Shown piece after piece: positions 1-6,861 of a stretch of DNA of 7,843 nucleotides. This stretch comes from Chitinophaga pinensis (GTDB lineage: Bacteria > Bacteroidota > Bacteroidia > M30B66): positions 1 through 7,843 of the forward strand of contig CALQRR010000066.1 in the NCBI GenBank assembly GCA_943333015.1, given 5' to 3'. A program made the translations under genes and the position numbers. The notes under the pieces are model-generated. The model did not search any database and was not told the DNA's origin. It was given only the letters and a program-made list of their open reading frames with translations. Each line of letters begins with the position of its first letter. The first letter of the stretch is position 1.

Positions 1-63
1 CACTCATCACACGGAACTCCCGGCATTTTGCGTTTATTTTGTCTTTCGACTTCGTCTCCGTTT

Positions 64-537
64 ATGAAAACCTTTTCCTTCCTTATACTTTTGCTTAGTT
101 TAACATTCACTTCCTGCGACCGTGAAGGATGCACCGATCCCAATGCCAACAACTACGACGATAAATACGAGAACGACGACGGTACCTGTCGTTACGACTC
201 CGATCCCTTTGCCGGTCGTTGGGAAGCGCGTGATTCCATTCTCACGTTTGGAACATACGTAGCCGATGAAGTTCGTACCATAGACATCCGCATTCTTACG
301 GCCAACCAGGCTAAAGTGAAATTCTTTTGGAGGAATGAAAACGGTACTTATTCCGACACGCTTGAAGCCAACTCCAAACCCAATACGCTTTCTATCCCGG
401 AACAATCGTTTGCCGACACACTCACCATCAGCGGAAACTTCACCGTTTCCCGAATTGGTGGTATCAAATGCGAGTACACCGTTTTTAACGACAACGTCAG
501 CATTGGGCGTCGCGGTATTGCTACAAAGCTCGACTGA
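64..537 (+). CDS. Small lipoprotein with one Cys-Thr-Asp-Pro...Asp-Gly-x-Cys motif, function unknown
   Basis: Encodes 157 residues. Residues 1-18 form a lipoprotein signal peptide: MKTF, a hydrophobic run rich in Leu/Phe/Ile, then a lipobox ending FTSC with the acylated Cys at 18. Export to the cell envelope as a lipidated protein is therefore likely. Right after it, residues 22-44 carry one copy of a motif (GCTDPNANNYD...DDGTCRY) that recurs in secreted and surface proteins of Bacteroidota. Its two cysteines (23 and 42) could form a disulfide around an acidic, possibly Ca2+-binding loop. The remaining ~110 residues (FAGRWEARDS... onward) look beta-rich, like small lipocalin-type envelope proteins, but I recognise no family. 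An in-frame TTG at 28 would add 12 residues ahead of the signal peptide, so the ATG at 64 is preferred. The stop codon directly touches the stop of the convergent cinA. Confidence 0.82.
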   Translation: MKTFSFLILLLSLTFTSCDREGCTDPNANNYDDKYENDDGTCRYDSDPFAGRWEARDSILTFGTYVADEVRTIDIRILTANQAKVKFFWRNENGTYSDTLEANSKPNTLSIPEQSFADTLTISGNFTVSRIGGIKCEYTVFNDNVSIGRRGIATKLD

Positions 538-1776
538 TTATTCCGAAATACTGCGTCTAAGAAAATTGAGAGCGGCAAGCGATGCCATGGTGATGTTGCG
601 TCCACGGTCGCTGCTAAACTGAAACATTTTTGCTGAAGTTGAATCTGGTCCAGCGACTGCTATCCAGACCATTCCTACTGGATTGCCATCTTTATCTGGT
701 CCCGGGCCGGCAACACCTGTTACGGATACCGCATAATCTGTTTTTAATCTATTGCGAACGCCTTCTGCCATTTCACGTGCGGTGGCTTCGCTCACCTCGC
801 CTTCGTTTTTTAGTGTTTCGGGATTTACGCCCAGCACACGCGCTTTTAATTCGGAGCTATATGGAATTACTCCTCCAGCAAATACAGCCGATGCGCCTGG
901 AATGGACGTGATCAGATGGGCAATATTTCCGCCCGTGCAGCTTTCCGCAAGTGCCAACGTTTGGTCTTTCTGTAGTAATTTTTGGAGCACCAGGCTTTCA
1001 AGCGTTTCATCGCCTTCTCCATCTATATAATGTCCGATGAGTGCATACAGACTTTCCGCTTGCGTTTCTATATCGGCATTTAGCTGCTGTTCCTCTTTTC
1101 CGCTGGCACTGATGCGCAATCGCACCAATCCCGGACTAGGCAAATAGGCCAGTTTCAAATGTTCGGGTAAGGCATCTTCCCAGTCGGAAATCAGTTCCGA
1201 CAACACACTTTCTCCAATGCCTTGGGTGAGAAACGTCCGATGAAGAATCACCGGTGTTTGAAACGTTGCCCGAATCTTGGGTAACACCTGTTGGCTCATC
1301 ATCGACTTCATCTCATACGGCACACCCGGCATCGACATATAATACACGCCTTCCTTTTCGAACCACATGCCCGGCGCTGTTCCGTTATAATTAACCACCA
1401 GTTCACAGCGTTCCGGAATTTCAGCTTGTTTGCGGTTGATGGGTGATACCTCTCTGCCAAAACTGCGGAAAAGGCGCTCCACTTGCTCGTATTGTTCTTC
1501 ACTAAATACCATTCCGCCGCCAAAATAGTCGCACAGGGTGGCTTTGGTGATGTCGTCTTTGGTGGGGCCGAGGCCGCCTGTAATCAAAACCAGCGTCGCC
1601 CGTTGGGAGGCTTCTTTTAATGCTGAAAGAATGTGTTCCCGATCGTCGGAAACGGAGGTGATTTGCTTCACCTTAATTCCGATGAGGTTCAGCTCCTGCG
1701 CCATCCAGGCCGAATTGGTGTCCACGATTTGTCCGATCAGGATCTCGTCGCCTATGGTAATCAGTTCTGCTAGCAT
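538..1776 (-). CDS. cinA: CinA family protein (MoCF-like domain plus NMN deamidase domain)
   Basis: 412 residues, the normal length of two-domain CinA. Residues 1-170 are the MoCF-biosynthesis-like (COG1058) domain, with TIGDEIL at 7-13, DTNS at 19-22, TGGLGPTKDD at 66-75 and PGVPYEM at 150-156. In characterised members this domain hydrolyses ADP-ribose. Residues ~255-410 are the PncC-type domain, which deamidates nicotinamide mononucleotide in the pyridine nucleotide salvage cycle. Its signature is AESCTGG at 277-283 (catalytic Ser279), with YSSELK at 306-311, VTGVAGPGP at 352-360 and SDRGRN at 389-394. The name 'competence/damage inducible' comes from the pneumococcal homologue and need not apply here. 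The start ATG lies 42 bp after the stop of the upstream nitronate monooxygenase-like gene on the same strand, with no separate promoter motif evident, so co-transcription is likely. No strong Shine-Dalgarno sequence is present, as is usual in this phylum. All key motifs are intact. Confidence 0.96.
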   Translation of the reverse strand: MLAELITIGDEILIGQIVDTNSAWMAQELNLIGIKVKQITSVSDDREHILSALKEASQRATLVLITGGLGPTKDDITKATLCDYFGGGMVFSEEQYEQVERLFRSFGREVSPINRKQAEIPERCELVVNYNGTAPGMWFEKEGVYYMSMPGVPYEMKSMMSQQVLPKIRATFQTPVILHRTFLTQGIGESVLSELISDWEDALPEHLKLAYLPSPGLVRLRISASGKEEQQLNADIETQAESLYALIGHYIDGEGDETLESLVLQKLLQKDQTLALAESCTGGNIAHLITSIPGASAVFAGGVIPYSSELKARVLGVNPETLKNEGEVSEATAREMAEGVRNRLKTDYAVSVTGVAGPGPDKDGNPVGMVWIAVAGPDSTSAKMFQFSSDRGRNITMASLAALNFLRRSISE

Positions 1777-1818
1777 GCTGTTCGGTTGTATGTCTTGGGT
1801 GATGAGAATGTCAACGTT

Positions 1819-2766
1819 TTAATCTAGCAAAGTCGCACAGCGTTTGACGGTGGCTTTACAGTCCTCCATAATCTCCCGAACCACTTCGCCTGCGGGTTTG
1901 ATTTCCCGGATCAGGCTGCTCACTTGCCCGATTTCAAGTTCCCCTTCTTCCAAATCGCCTTCGTACATCCCCTTTTTAGCTCTGCCACGTCCCAGCATTT
2001 CGGTTAGGGTTTCTTTCGAAGCTCCGGAAGCCTCTGCATGCTGAACACTTTCTGCGAACGCATTTTTTAAGAGACGCACAGGTGTCAATGTTTTCAGCGA
2101 CAGCTTGGTATCGCCTTCGGCCGAAGTAATGACCCGCTGTTTGAATGCTTGGTGACAGGAAGATTCGGGCGTAGCCACAAAGCGACTACCGATTTGAACC
2201 CCTTCGGCACCCAAGGCCAGACAAGCCGCCATTTGTGCACCGTTTCCAATGCCACCGGCTGCAATTACTGGAATGGAGACTGCCTGCACAATCATCGGAA
2301 TGAGCACGAGTGTTGTTGTTTCTTCCCGTCCATTATGACCACCGGCTTCAAATCCTTCGGCTACAATGGCATCTACACCCGCCGATTCGCATTTTTGGGC
2401 AAATTTGGTATTTGCAATCACATGCACCACGGTAATACCGCGTTCCTTGAGCCAGCTGGTCCATGTAGCAGGATTGCCCGCGGAGGTAAACACGATTTTT
2501 ACTCCCATTTCGACCACGATATTCATGTGGTCTTCGATGTTGGGGTAGAGGAGCGGGATATTGACACCAAAGGGTTTATCGGTCGCCGCCTGGCATTTTT
2601 GAATCTGATCGCGCAAGACCTCCGGATACATGGAACCAGCGCCCAGAAGTCCTAATCCGCCGGCATTGCTAACCGCCGAGGCCAGTTCCCATCCGCTACA
2701 CCAGATCATACCAGCCTGGATGATAGGATATTGAATTCCGAAGAGCTGCGTGATGCGGTTGTTCAT
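1819..2766 (-). CDS. Nitronate monooxygenase / FabK-like FMN-dependent oxidoreductase
   Basis: 315 residues, a TIM-barrel flavoprotein of the 2-nitropropane dioxygenase family. The N-terminal strand ITQLFGIQYPIIQAGM (5-20) is typical of the family. SNAGGLGLLGAG (33-44), EGFEAGGHNG (137-146, with His144 at the position of the active-site His of FabK and nitronate monooxygenases), AAGGIGNG (169-176) and GVQIGSRF (189-196) form the FMN-phosphate and active-site loops. Members either oxidise alkyl nitronates, a detoxification role, or, as FabK, reduce enoyl-ACP in fatty acid synthesis. Sequence alone does not separate these, and the close Bacteroidota relatives are usually just called nitronate monooxygenase. 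The ATG at 2766 is chosen because a longer in-frame TTG start at 2787 would fall inside the likely -7 promoter element at 2785-2792, while 2766 leaves a short leader. It is the first gene of a probable two-gene unit with cinA. Confidence 0.9.
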   Translation of the reverse strand: MNNRITQLFGIQYPIIQAGMIWCSGWELASAVSNAGGLGLLGAGSMYPEVLRDQIQKCQAATDKPFGVNIPLLYPNIEDHMNIVVEMGVKIVFTSAGNPATWTSWLKERGITVVHVIANTKFAQKCESAGVDAIVAEGFEAGGHNGREETTTLVLIPMIVQAVSIPVIAAGGIGNGAQMAACLALGAEGVQIGSRFVATPESSCHQAFKQRVITSAEGDTKLSLKTLTPVRLLKNAFAESVQHAEASGASKETLTEMLGRGRAKKGMYEGDLEEGELEIGQVSSLIREIKPAGEVVREIMEDCKATVKRCATLLD

Positions 2767-2784
2767 GTGCACATTTTTGAGCCA

Positions 2785-2792
2785 CAAAGGTA
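2785..2792 (-). promoter_or_regulatory. Candidate Bacteroidota -7 element (TACCTTTG) for the NMO-cinA unit
   Basis: Read on the minus strand the bases are TACCTTTG, a full match to the TAnnTTTG -7 consensus of Bacteroidota housekeeping promoters. The element lies about 20 bases ahead of the chosen ATG at 2766, giving a short leader. No convincing TTG -33 box stands at the expected 19-21 base spacing. That region instead holds a partial palindrome (GACT-TT-AGTC) related to the repeats further along the interval. Confidence 0.5.
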
Positions 2793-2798
2793 ATAAGG

Positions 2799-2813
2799 CC
2801 AGACTTTAGTCCG
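2799..2813. repeat. Degenerate palindrome related to the CCGGAC repeats
   Basis: The bases CCAGACTTTAGTCCG contain the perfect inverted repeat GACT-TT-AGTC (2802-2811), flanked by near-matching C/G bases, so they resemble a decayed CCGGACt..aGTCCGG palindrome. It sits just upstream of the NMO -7 element, where a -33 box would be. It could be a worn repeat copy or, less likely, an operator. Confidence 0.35.
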
Positions 2814-2884
2814 AGGAGCTTATTTATAGCATTTAGTTATGATGAACAGTCTGCTGACATATGCATTCTGTTCTAGTCAATAAC

Positions 2885-2900
2885 CCGGACAGAAGTCCGG
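2885..2900. repeat. REP-like palindrome, copy 1 (perfect)
   Basis: CCGGAC-AGAA-GTCCGG is a perfect 6-bp inverted repeat with a 4-base loop. A 14-base stretch starting one base earlier (CCCGGACAGAAGTC, 2884-2897) recurs exactly at 2989-3002 in the same orientation, 105 bp downstream. Short GC-rich palindromes repeated in intergenic DNA are typical of REP-type elements. Confidence 0.7.
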
Positions 2901-2989
2901 TGCCTACGTTAAACACAAGGCATCAGAAATAGAAACGGTGTTGAATTGAAGCTGGGTGTTGCATAAGCAGGCTGTTAAAGAAAAATACC

Positions 2990-3005
2990 CCGGACAGAAG
3001 TCGGG
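2990..3005. repeat. REP-like palindrome, copy 2 (one mismatch)
   Basis: CCGGACAGAAGTCGGG matches copy 1 at 15 of 16 positions. The single change (C to G at 3003) breaks one pair of the stem, although CCC/GGG pairing with a bulged G can still close it. It has the same AGAA loop and orientation as copy 1. It ends about 65 bp upstream of the glyA -7 element. Confidence 0.65.
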
Positions 3006-3071
3006 CGATGCATTTGGTGGAGAGGCTTTTCTTGCGAAAAAAATCCTTCATCGATGTCCGTCTCAAAACAC

Positions 3072-3079
3072 TATTTTTG
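3072..3079 (+). promoter_or_regulatory. Candidate Bacteroidota -7 element (TATTTTTG) for glyA
   Basis: TATTTTTG matches the TAnnTTTG consensus and ends 22 bases before the glyA ATG, implying a short leader. A clear TTG -33 box is not visible at the usual spacing. The only candidate is a weak TTCA at 3047-3050. Gaps inside the downstream gene group show no comparable element, so this may drive glyA through the short-chain dehydrogenase gene. Confidence 0.5.
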
Positions 3080-3101
3080 CCCGTCGTTTGAAACTTAAAG
3101 C

Positions 3102-4373
3102 ATGAAAAAAGACAAGGTAATTTTTGAACTCATTGGCGAAGAGCTCCATCGTCAGACCGTAGGATTAGAGCTGATTGCATCCGAAAACTATGTGAGTAAT
3201 CAGGTCATGAAAGCAGCCGGATCGGTGCTCACAAACAAGTATGCCGAAGGCCTTCCGGGCAAGCGGTACTATGGAGGATGTGAATGGGTAGATGAGATCG
3301 AGAACATTGCGATCAACCGGTTGAAAACCTTGTTTAATGCAAGCTGGGCCAATGTGCAACCACATTCCGGTGCGCAGGCAAATGCAGCGGTGATGTTGGC
3401 TTGTCTGACTCCAGGCGATAAAATTTTAGGTTTTGATCTCAGCCATGGTGGTCACCTCACACACGGTTCACCAGTGAATTTTTCCGGTAAACTCTATTCA
3501 CCATCGTTTTACGGGGTTGAAAAAGAAACCGGATTAATCGATTGGAACAAAGTAGAAGCAACCGCTAAAAAAGAAAAGCCCAAGATGATCATCTGCGGAG
3601 CTTCCGCTTATAGCCGTGATTGGGATTATGCCCGTTTGCGTGCGATTGCTGATTCTGTTGGAGCACTTTTGCTTGCCGATATTTCGCATCCTTCCGGATT
3701 AATTGCCAAAGGCATTTTAAATGATCCGCTACCACATTGCCATATCGTGACTTCCACCACACACAAAACCTTGCGTGGACCGCGTGGTGGTGTGATTATG
3801 ATGGGACAAGATTTTGAAAATCCGTTTGGTTTGAAAACCCCCAAAGGCGAACTGCGCATGATGTCGGCATTGCTCGATTCAGGCGTTTTCCCTGGAACAC
3901 AAGGCGGACCATTGGAACATATCATTGCTGCAAAAGCAGTGGCATTCAACGAAGCGCTTTCTGATGAGTACATGGAATACATCTTGCGTGTACAGAAAAA
4001 CGCACAGGTGATGGCCAATGCTTTGGTGAAAAAAGGCTACAACATTATCTCTGGTGGAACCGACAATCATCTGATGTTAATCGATATGCGTTCGAAAAAC
4101 GTAACCGGTAAAGAAGCCGAGATAGCACTTGGAAAAGCCGATATCACGGTGAATAAAAACATGGTTCCATTCGATGATAAATCGCCGTTTGTGACTTCCG
4201 GTATTCGAGTTGGTTCAGCTGCTATTACAACACGCGGTATTACTGAAAAGGAAATTCCACAGATTGTGAAATGGATTGATGAAGCCATTGTGAACCATAC
4301 CGATGATAAAAAATTAGCGGCTATTGGTAAGAAGGTGAATGAACTCATGGAGAACTATCCCCTTTTTGCCTAA
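3102..4373 (+). CDS. glyA: Serine hydroxymethyltransferase
   Basis: 423 residues, full length for bacterial SHMT, a cytosolic PLP enzyme. It converts serine plus tetrahydrofolate to glycine plus 5,10-methylenetetrahydrofolate and is the main source of one-carbon units. The N-terminal LELIASENY (22-30) is a family signature. KRYYGG (54-59) contributes substrate and PLP contacts from the neighbouring subunit. [11 protein letters not shown] (112-122) carries the His that stacks on [13 protein letters not shown] (191-200) contains Asp193, which binds the pyridine nitrogen. [13 protein letters not shown] (218-230) holds the Schiff-base Lys222. SGIRVGS (366-372) carries Arg369 for the substrate carboxylate. 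The [12 protein letters not shown] version of the Asp loop is the form seen in Bacteroidota rather than the DMAH of enterobacteria. The ATG at 3102 fits the family start and follows a -7-like element. It is probably the first gene of a four-gene unit. Confidence 0.98.
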   Translation: MKKDKVIFELIGEELHRQTVGLELIASENYVSNQVMKAAGSVLTNKYAEGLPGKRYYGGCEWVDEIENIAINRLKTLFNASWANVQPHSGAQANAAVMLACLTPGDKILGFDLSHGGHLTHGSPVNFSGKLYSPSFYGVEKETGLIDWNKVEATAKKEKPKMIICGASAYSRDWDYARLRAIADSVGALLLADISHPSGLIAKGILNDPLPHCHIVTSTTHKTLRGPRGGVIMMGQDFENPFGLKTPKGELRMMSALLDSGVFPGTQGGPLEHIIAAKAVAFNEALSDEYMEYILRVQKNAQVMANALVKKGYNIISGGTDNHLMLIDMRSKNVTGKEAEIALGKADITVNKNMVPFDDKSPFVTSGIRVGSAAITTRGITEKEIPQIVKWIDEAIVNHTDDKKLAAIGKKVNELMENYPLFA

Positions 4374-4408
4374 ATTGATTCATTGCATTTCGTCTTAAAC
4401 ATCGCTTT

Positions 4409-5671
4409 ATGATCCGCGCTAACGATCCTAATCTACGCTCCTGGGTTCCCATACCGGAACATTCGGATTTCCCGATACAGAATCTTCCTCTGGGAATAAT
4501 CTGCAACAATGAATACCATCACGTGGCAACACGCATTGGTGACCATGTGCTCGATCTGGCAGTCCTTAATAAGAGCGGTTTACTCGGCGTTGACTTTGTG
4601 CAGGAGATTTTTGAACAAGATTCTATCAATGCCTGCATCGGACTGGGGAAGGAAATGATGCGTGATTTGCGCAACCGCATTTCCCGGTTATTAGACGACA
4701 AACACGACGATCTGCGTAAAGATGTTGATCTGCGCGAAGCCAGTTTGTTTCACATCAACAATGTGGAAGTGTGTATGCCTGTGAAAATTGGGAATTACAC
4801 AGATTTTTAGTCCAGCATTGAACATGCAACCAACGTAGGGACAATGTTTCGTGATCCCGCCAATGCATTGCTTCCTAACTGGAAACACATTCCAATTGGC
4901 TATCATGGCCGCGCATCATCTATTGTACTGAGCGGAACACCGGTAAAACGTCCAATGGGGCAAACCAAAGCCGCCGATCAGGATGCCCCTGCATTTGGTC
5001 CAACGAAGCAACTCGATTTTGAACTTGAAATGGCATTTGTTACTTGCCGTTCAAATCCTCTAGGCACGCCCATTCCAATCGATGAAGCACCCGATTATAT
5101 TTTCGGGATGGTGCTTTTTAACGACTGGAGTGCCCGCGACATGCAGAGTTGGGAATATGTGCCCCTCGGACCATTTTTGGCGAAGAGTTTTGCATCAAGC
5201 ATGAGTGCCTGGGTGGTGAGTATGGATGCCTTGGAACCTTTCCGCGTGGAAGGACCGGAGCAAGACCCTAAACCCTTGCCATATCTGCAGTATTCAGGCG
5301 ATCATAATTACAACATCGAGCTCGAAGTATTGCTCGAGTCACCCCGGTTCAATCCGGCGCGTATCGTGCATTCCAACTTCAAATACATGTATTGGAACAT
5401 GGTGCAACAACTCACCCATCATGCATCCAATGGCTGCAACATTCAGGTAGGCGATTTGTACGCCTCCGGAACGATCAGCGGTCCAATCCGTGACAGTTTT
5501 GGATCGATGCTAGAGCTAACATGGCGTGGGACAGATCCGCTGAAAATGCCCGATCATACGGAACGTAAATTCATTCAGGATCACGACACCGTTATCATGC
5601 GTGCTTTTGCTCAGAATGATCAGGTACGTATTGGATTCGGGGAAGTAATCTCCACCATCGTGCCTGCATAA
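4409..5671 (+). pseudogene. fah: Fumarylacetoacetase interrupted by one in-frame TAG at codon 134
   Basis: The locus reads as a full-length fumarylacetoacetase of 420 codons, the enzyme that splits fumarylacetoacetate into fumarate and acetoacetate at the end of tyrosine catabolism. The only break is a TAG at 4808-4810. The frame is the same before and after it. Codons 1-133 are the N-terminal SH3-like domain, ending NYTDF. After the stop the sequence resumes SSIEHATNVG. Homologues read TDFYSS, so TAG replaces a tyrosine. By spacing, Asp132 (metal), codon 134, His139 (catalytic), Arg148 and Tyr165 correspond to mammalian Asp126, Tyr128, His133, Arg142 and Tyr159. Glu206, Glu208, Asp240, Arg244, Gln247 and Lys260 are also preserved. 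The next ATG after the stop (4844) would start beyond His139, so neither fragment should be active alone. It lies 35 bp after glyA. The call could also be a consensus error or a readthrough codon. Confidence 0.88.
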
Positions 5672-5672
5672 G

Positions 5673-5687
5673 CCGGATACTTTCCGG
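5673..5687. repeat. Short inverted repeat between fah and the cystathionine enzyme gene
   Basis: CCGGA-TACTT-TCCGG is a 5-bp perfect inverted repeat with a 5-base loop. It starts two bases after the fah stop, inside a 44-bp intercistronic gap. It resembles the CCGGA...TCCGG arms of the repeats upstream of glyA and may be a degenerate relative. No T-run follows, so it is not a typical intrinsic terminator. It could form a small mRNA hairpin within the unit. Confidence 0.35.
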
Positions 5688-5715
5688 AATGAATCACACA
5701 AACAGAAAATCAACC

Positions 5716-6861
5716 ATGAAACTTGCCACCAAACTTATTCATGCCGGCCAGGAACCTGATCCATCCACAGGTGCTATCATGACTCCCATTTACCAGACGT
5801 CTACCTATGTTCAGGAAGCACCGGGAGTGAACAAAGGATATGAATATGCACGATCTCAGAATCCAACCCGCAAGGCTTTGGAGGAATGTTTGGCTGCTAT
5901 TGAGAATGGTGCTTTTGGCTTGAGTTTCGGCAGTGGTGTTGCGGCAACGGATACCGTTATGAAATTGCTTCGTCCGGGAGATGAAGTGATTGCGGCGGAT
6001 GATATGTACGGAGGAACATACCGTTTGTTTACCAAGATTTATGAACCGATGGGTGTCCGCTTTCACTTTGTGAACATGGGCAATCCCGAAAATATTCGTC
6101 CGCTGATAAACGCCAATACCAAGTTGGTTTGGACCGAGTCGCCGACCAATCCCTTGATGAGCATTACAGACATTGCTGCTGTGGCTGCCATCTGCAAGGA
6201 AAACAAGATCCTCCTCACGGTCGATAATACATTTGCAACACCTTGGCTGCAAAATCCCCTCGATTTGGGCGCCGATATTGTGTTGCATTCGGGAACCAAA
6301 TACTTAGGTGGTCACAGCGATTTGATTCATGGTTGTTTGATGATGAACGATCCGGAGCTGCGCGAGAAATTGTATTTCATTCAGAAAAGCTGCGGTGCTG
6401 TTCCTGGACCGATGGATTGTTTTCTGGTTTTGCGCGGTTTAAAAACACTGCACGTGCGTATGAAAGCGCATTGTGAAAACGGTCGCACCATTGCTCATTA
6501 TCTCCGCAATCATCCCAAAGTGGGGCATGTTTACTGGCCAGGTTTTGAAGATCATCCCAACCACGACATCGCCAAAATGCAAATGCGTGATTTTGGGGGT
6601 ATGATGAGCTTTATTCTGACCGATGCATCCGGCGAAGCCGCCCGTCGGTTTCTCACTGGAACACATCTGTTTGCCTTAGCCGAAAGCCTCGGTGGTGTGG
6701 AATCGTTGGTCAACCATCCGGCTTCCATGACACATGCATCTATTCCCAAAGCAGAACGCGACCGCATTGGCGTGGTGGAAGGCTTGATTCGTTTATCCGT
6801 TGGGATTGAAGATGTGGAAGACCTGATTGCAGATCTCGATGCTGCTTTGAACAAGGTGTGA
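5716..6861 (+). CDS. Cystathionine gamma-synthase / gamma-lyase family enzyme (MetB-like)
   Basis: 381 residues, a PLP enzyme of the Cys/Met metabolism family and full length for it. Such enzymes make cystathionine from an acylated homoserine and cysteine (gamma-synthase) or cleave cystathionine to cysteine (gamma-lyase). YEYARSQNPTR (42-52) supplies Tyr44 and Arg46, which hold the PLP phosphate of the neighbouring subunit. Tyr98 in DDMYGGTYR stacks on PLP. Asp170 in TVDNTFATP binds its nitrogen. Lys195 in HSGTKYLGGHSD (191-202) is the Schiff-base lysine. SLGGVES (324-330), MTHASIP (338-344) and RLSVGIED (359-366) complete the active site, with Arg359 for the substrate carboxylate. Synthase and lyase cannot be separated from these residues. 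The ATG at 5716 (MKLATKLIHAG) matches the family start. An in-frame ATG at 5689 would add nine unlike residues. Its stop overlaps the next gene's start. Confidence 0.93.
   Translation: MKLATKLIHAGQEPDPSTGAIMTPIYQTSTYVQEAPGVNKGYEYARSQNPTRKALEECLAAIENGAFGLSFGSGVAATDTVMKLLRPGDEVIAADDMYGGTYRLFTKIYEPMGVRFHFVNMGNPENIRPLINANTKLVWTESPTNPLMSITDIAAVAAICKENKILLTVDNTFATPWLQNPLDLGADIVLHSGTKYLGGHSDLIHGCLMMNDPELREKLYFIQKSCGAVPGPMDCFLVLRGLKTLHVRMKAHCENGRTIAHYLRNHPKVGHVYWPGFEDHPNHDIAKMQMRDFGGMMSFILTDASGEAARRFLTGTHLFALAESLGGVESLVNHPASMTHASIPKAERDRIGVVEGLIRLSVGIEDVEDLIADLDAALNKV

Larger units (their letters stand above)
2767..3101. other. Divergent intergenic region between the NMO-like gene and glyA
   Basis: This interval of 335 bp has no credible gene on either strand. 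It separates the leftward NMO-cinA unit from the rightward glyA unit and has a TAnnTTTG element near each end. The middle holds REP-like palindromes at 2885-2900 and 2990-3005 and a degenerate one near 2800-2813. Between the first two, GGTGCCT (2899-2905) can pair with AGGCATC (2918-2924), overlapping the right arm of the first palindrome. Because both palindromes lie upstream of both -7 elements, they are unlikely to be leader-RNA structures such as riboswitches. Confidence 0.75.

Noticed and set aside
31..41. Promoter -7 element for the lipoprotein gene (TATTTTG)
   Set aside because: It is one base short of the TAnnTTTG spacing, and the upstream sequence is cut by the window edge, so no -33 box can be assessed.
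335..622. Open frame of 95 codons on the plus strand spanning the lipoprotein-cinA junction
   Set aside because: It overlaps the lipoprotein in another frame and cinA in antisense. It is Ser/Pro/Arg rich with no domain and no start context, so it is most likely spurious.
2149..2655. Open frame of 168 codons on the plus strand
   Set aside because: It lies wholly antisense to the nitronate monooxygenase-like gene, whose motifs are clear. The translation (many His, Cys and Phe) resembles no family and looks like a codon-bias shadow.
2767..2787. Seven-residue N-terminal extension of the NMO-like protein from a TTG start at 2787
   Set aside because: The TTG overlaps the TACCTTTG promoter-like element, and the ATG at 2766 gives the usual family N-terminus.
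5710..6288. Open frame of 192 codons on the minus strand
   Set aside because: It is antisense to the cystathionine gamma-synthase/lyase coding region. Its composition is atypical, it has no recognisable motif, and the opposite strand is firmly assigned.
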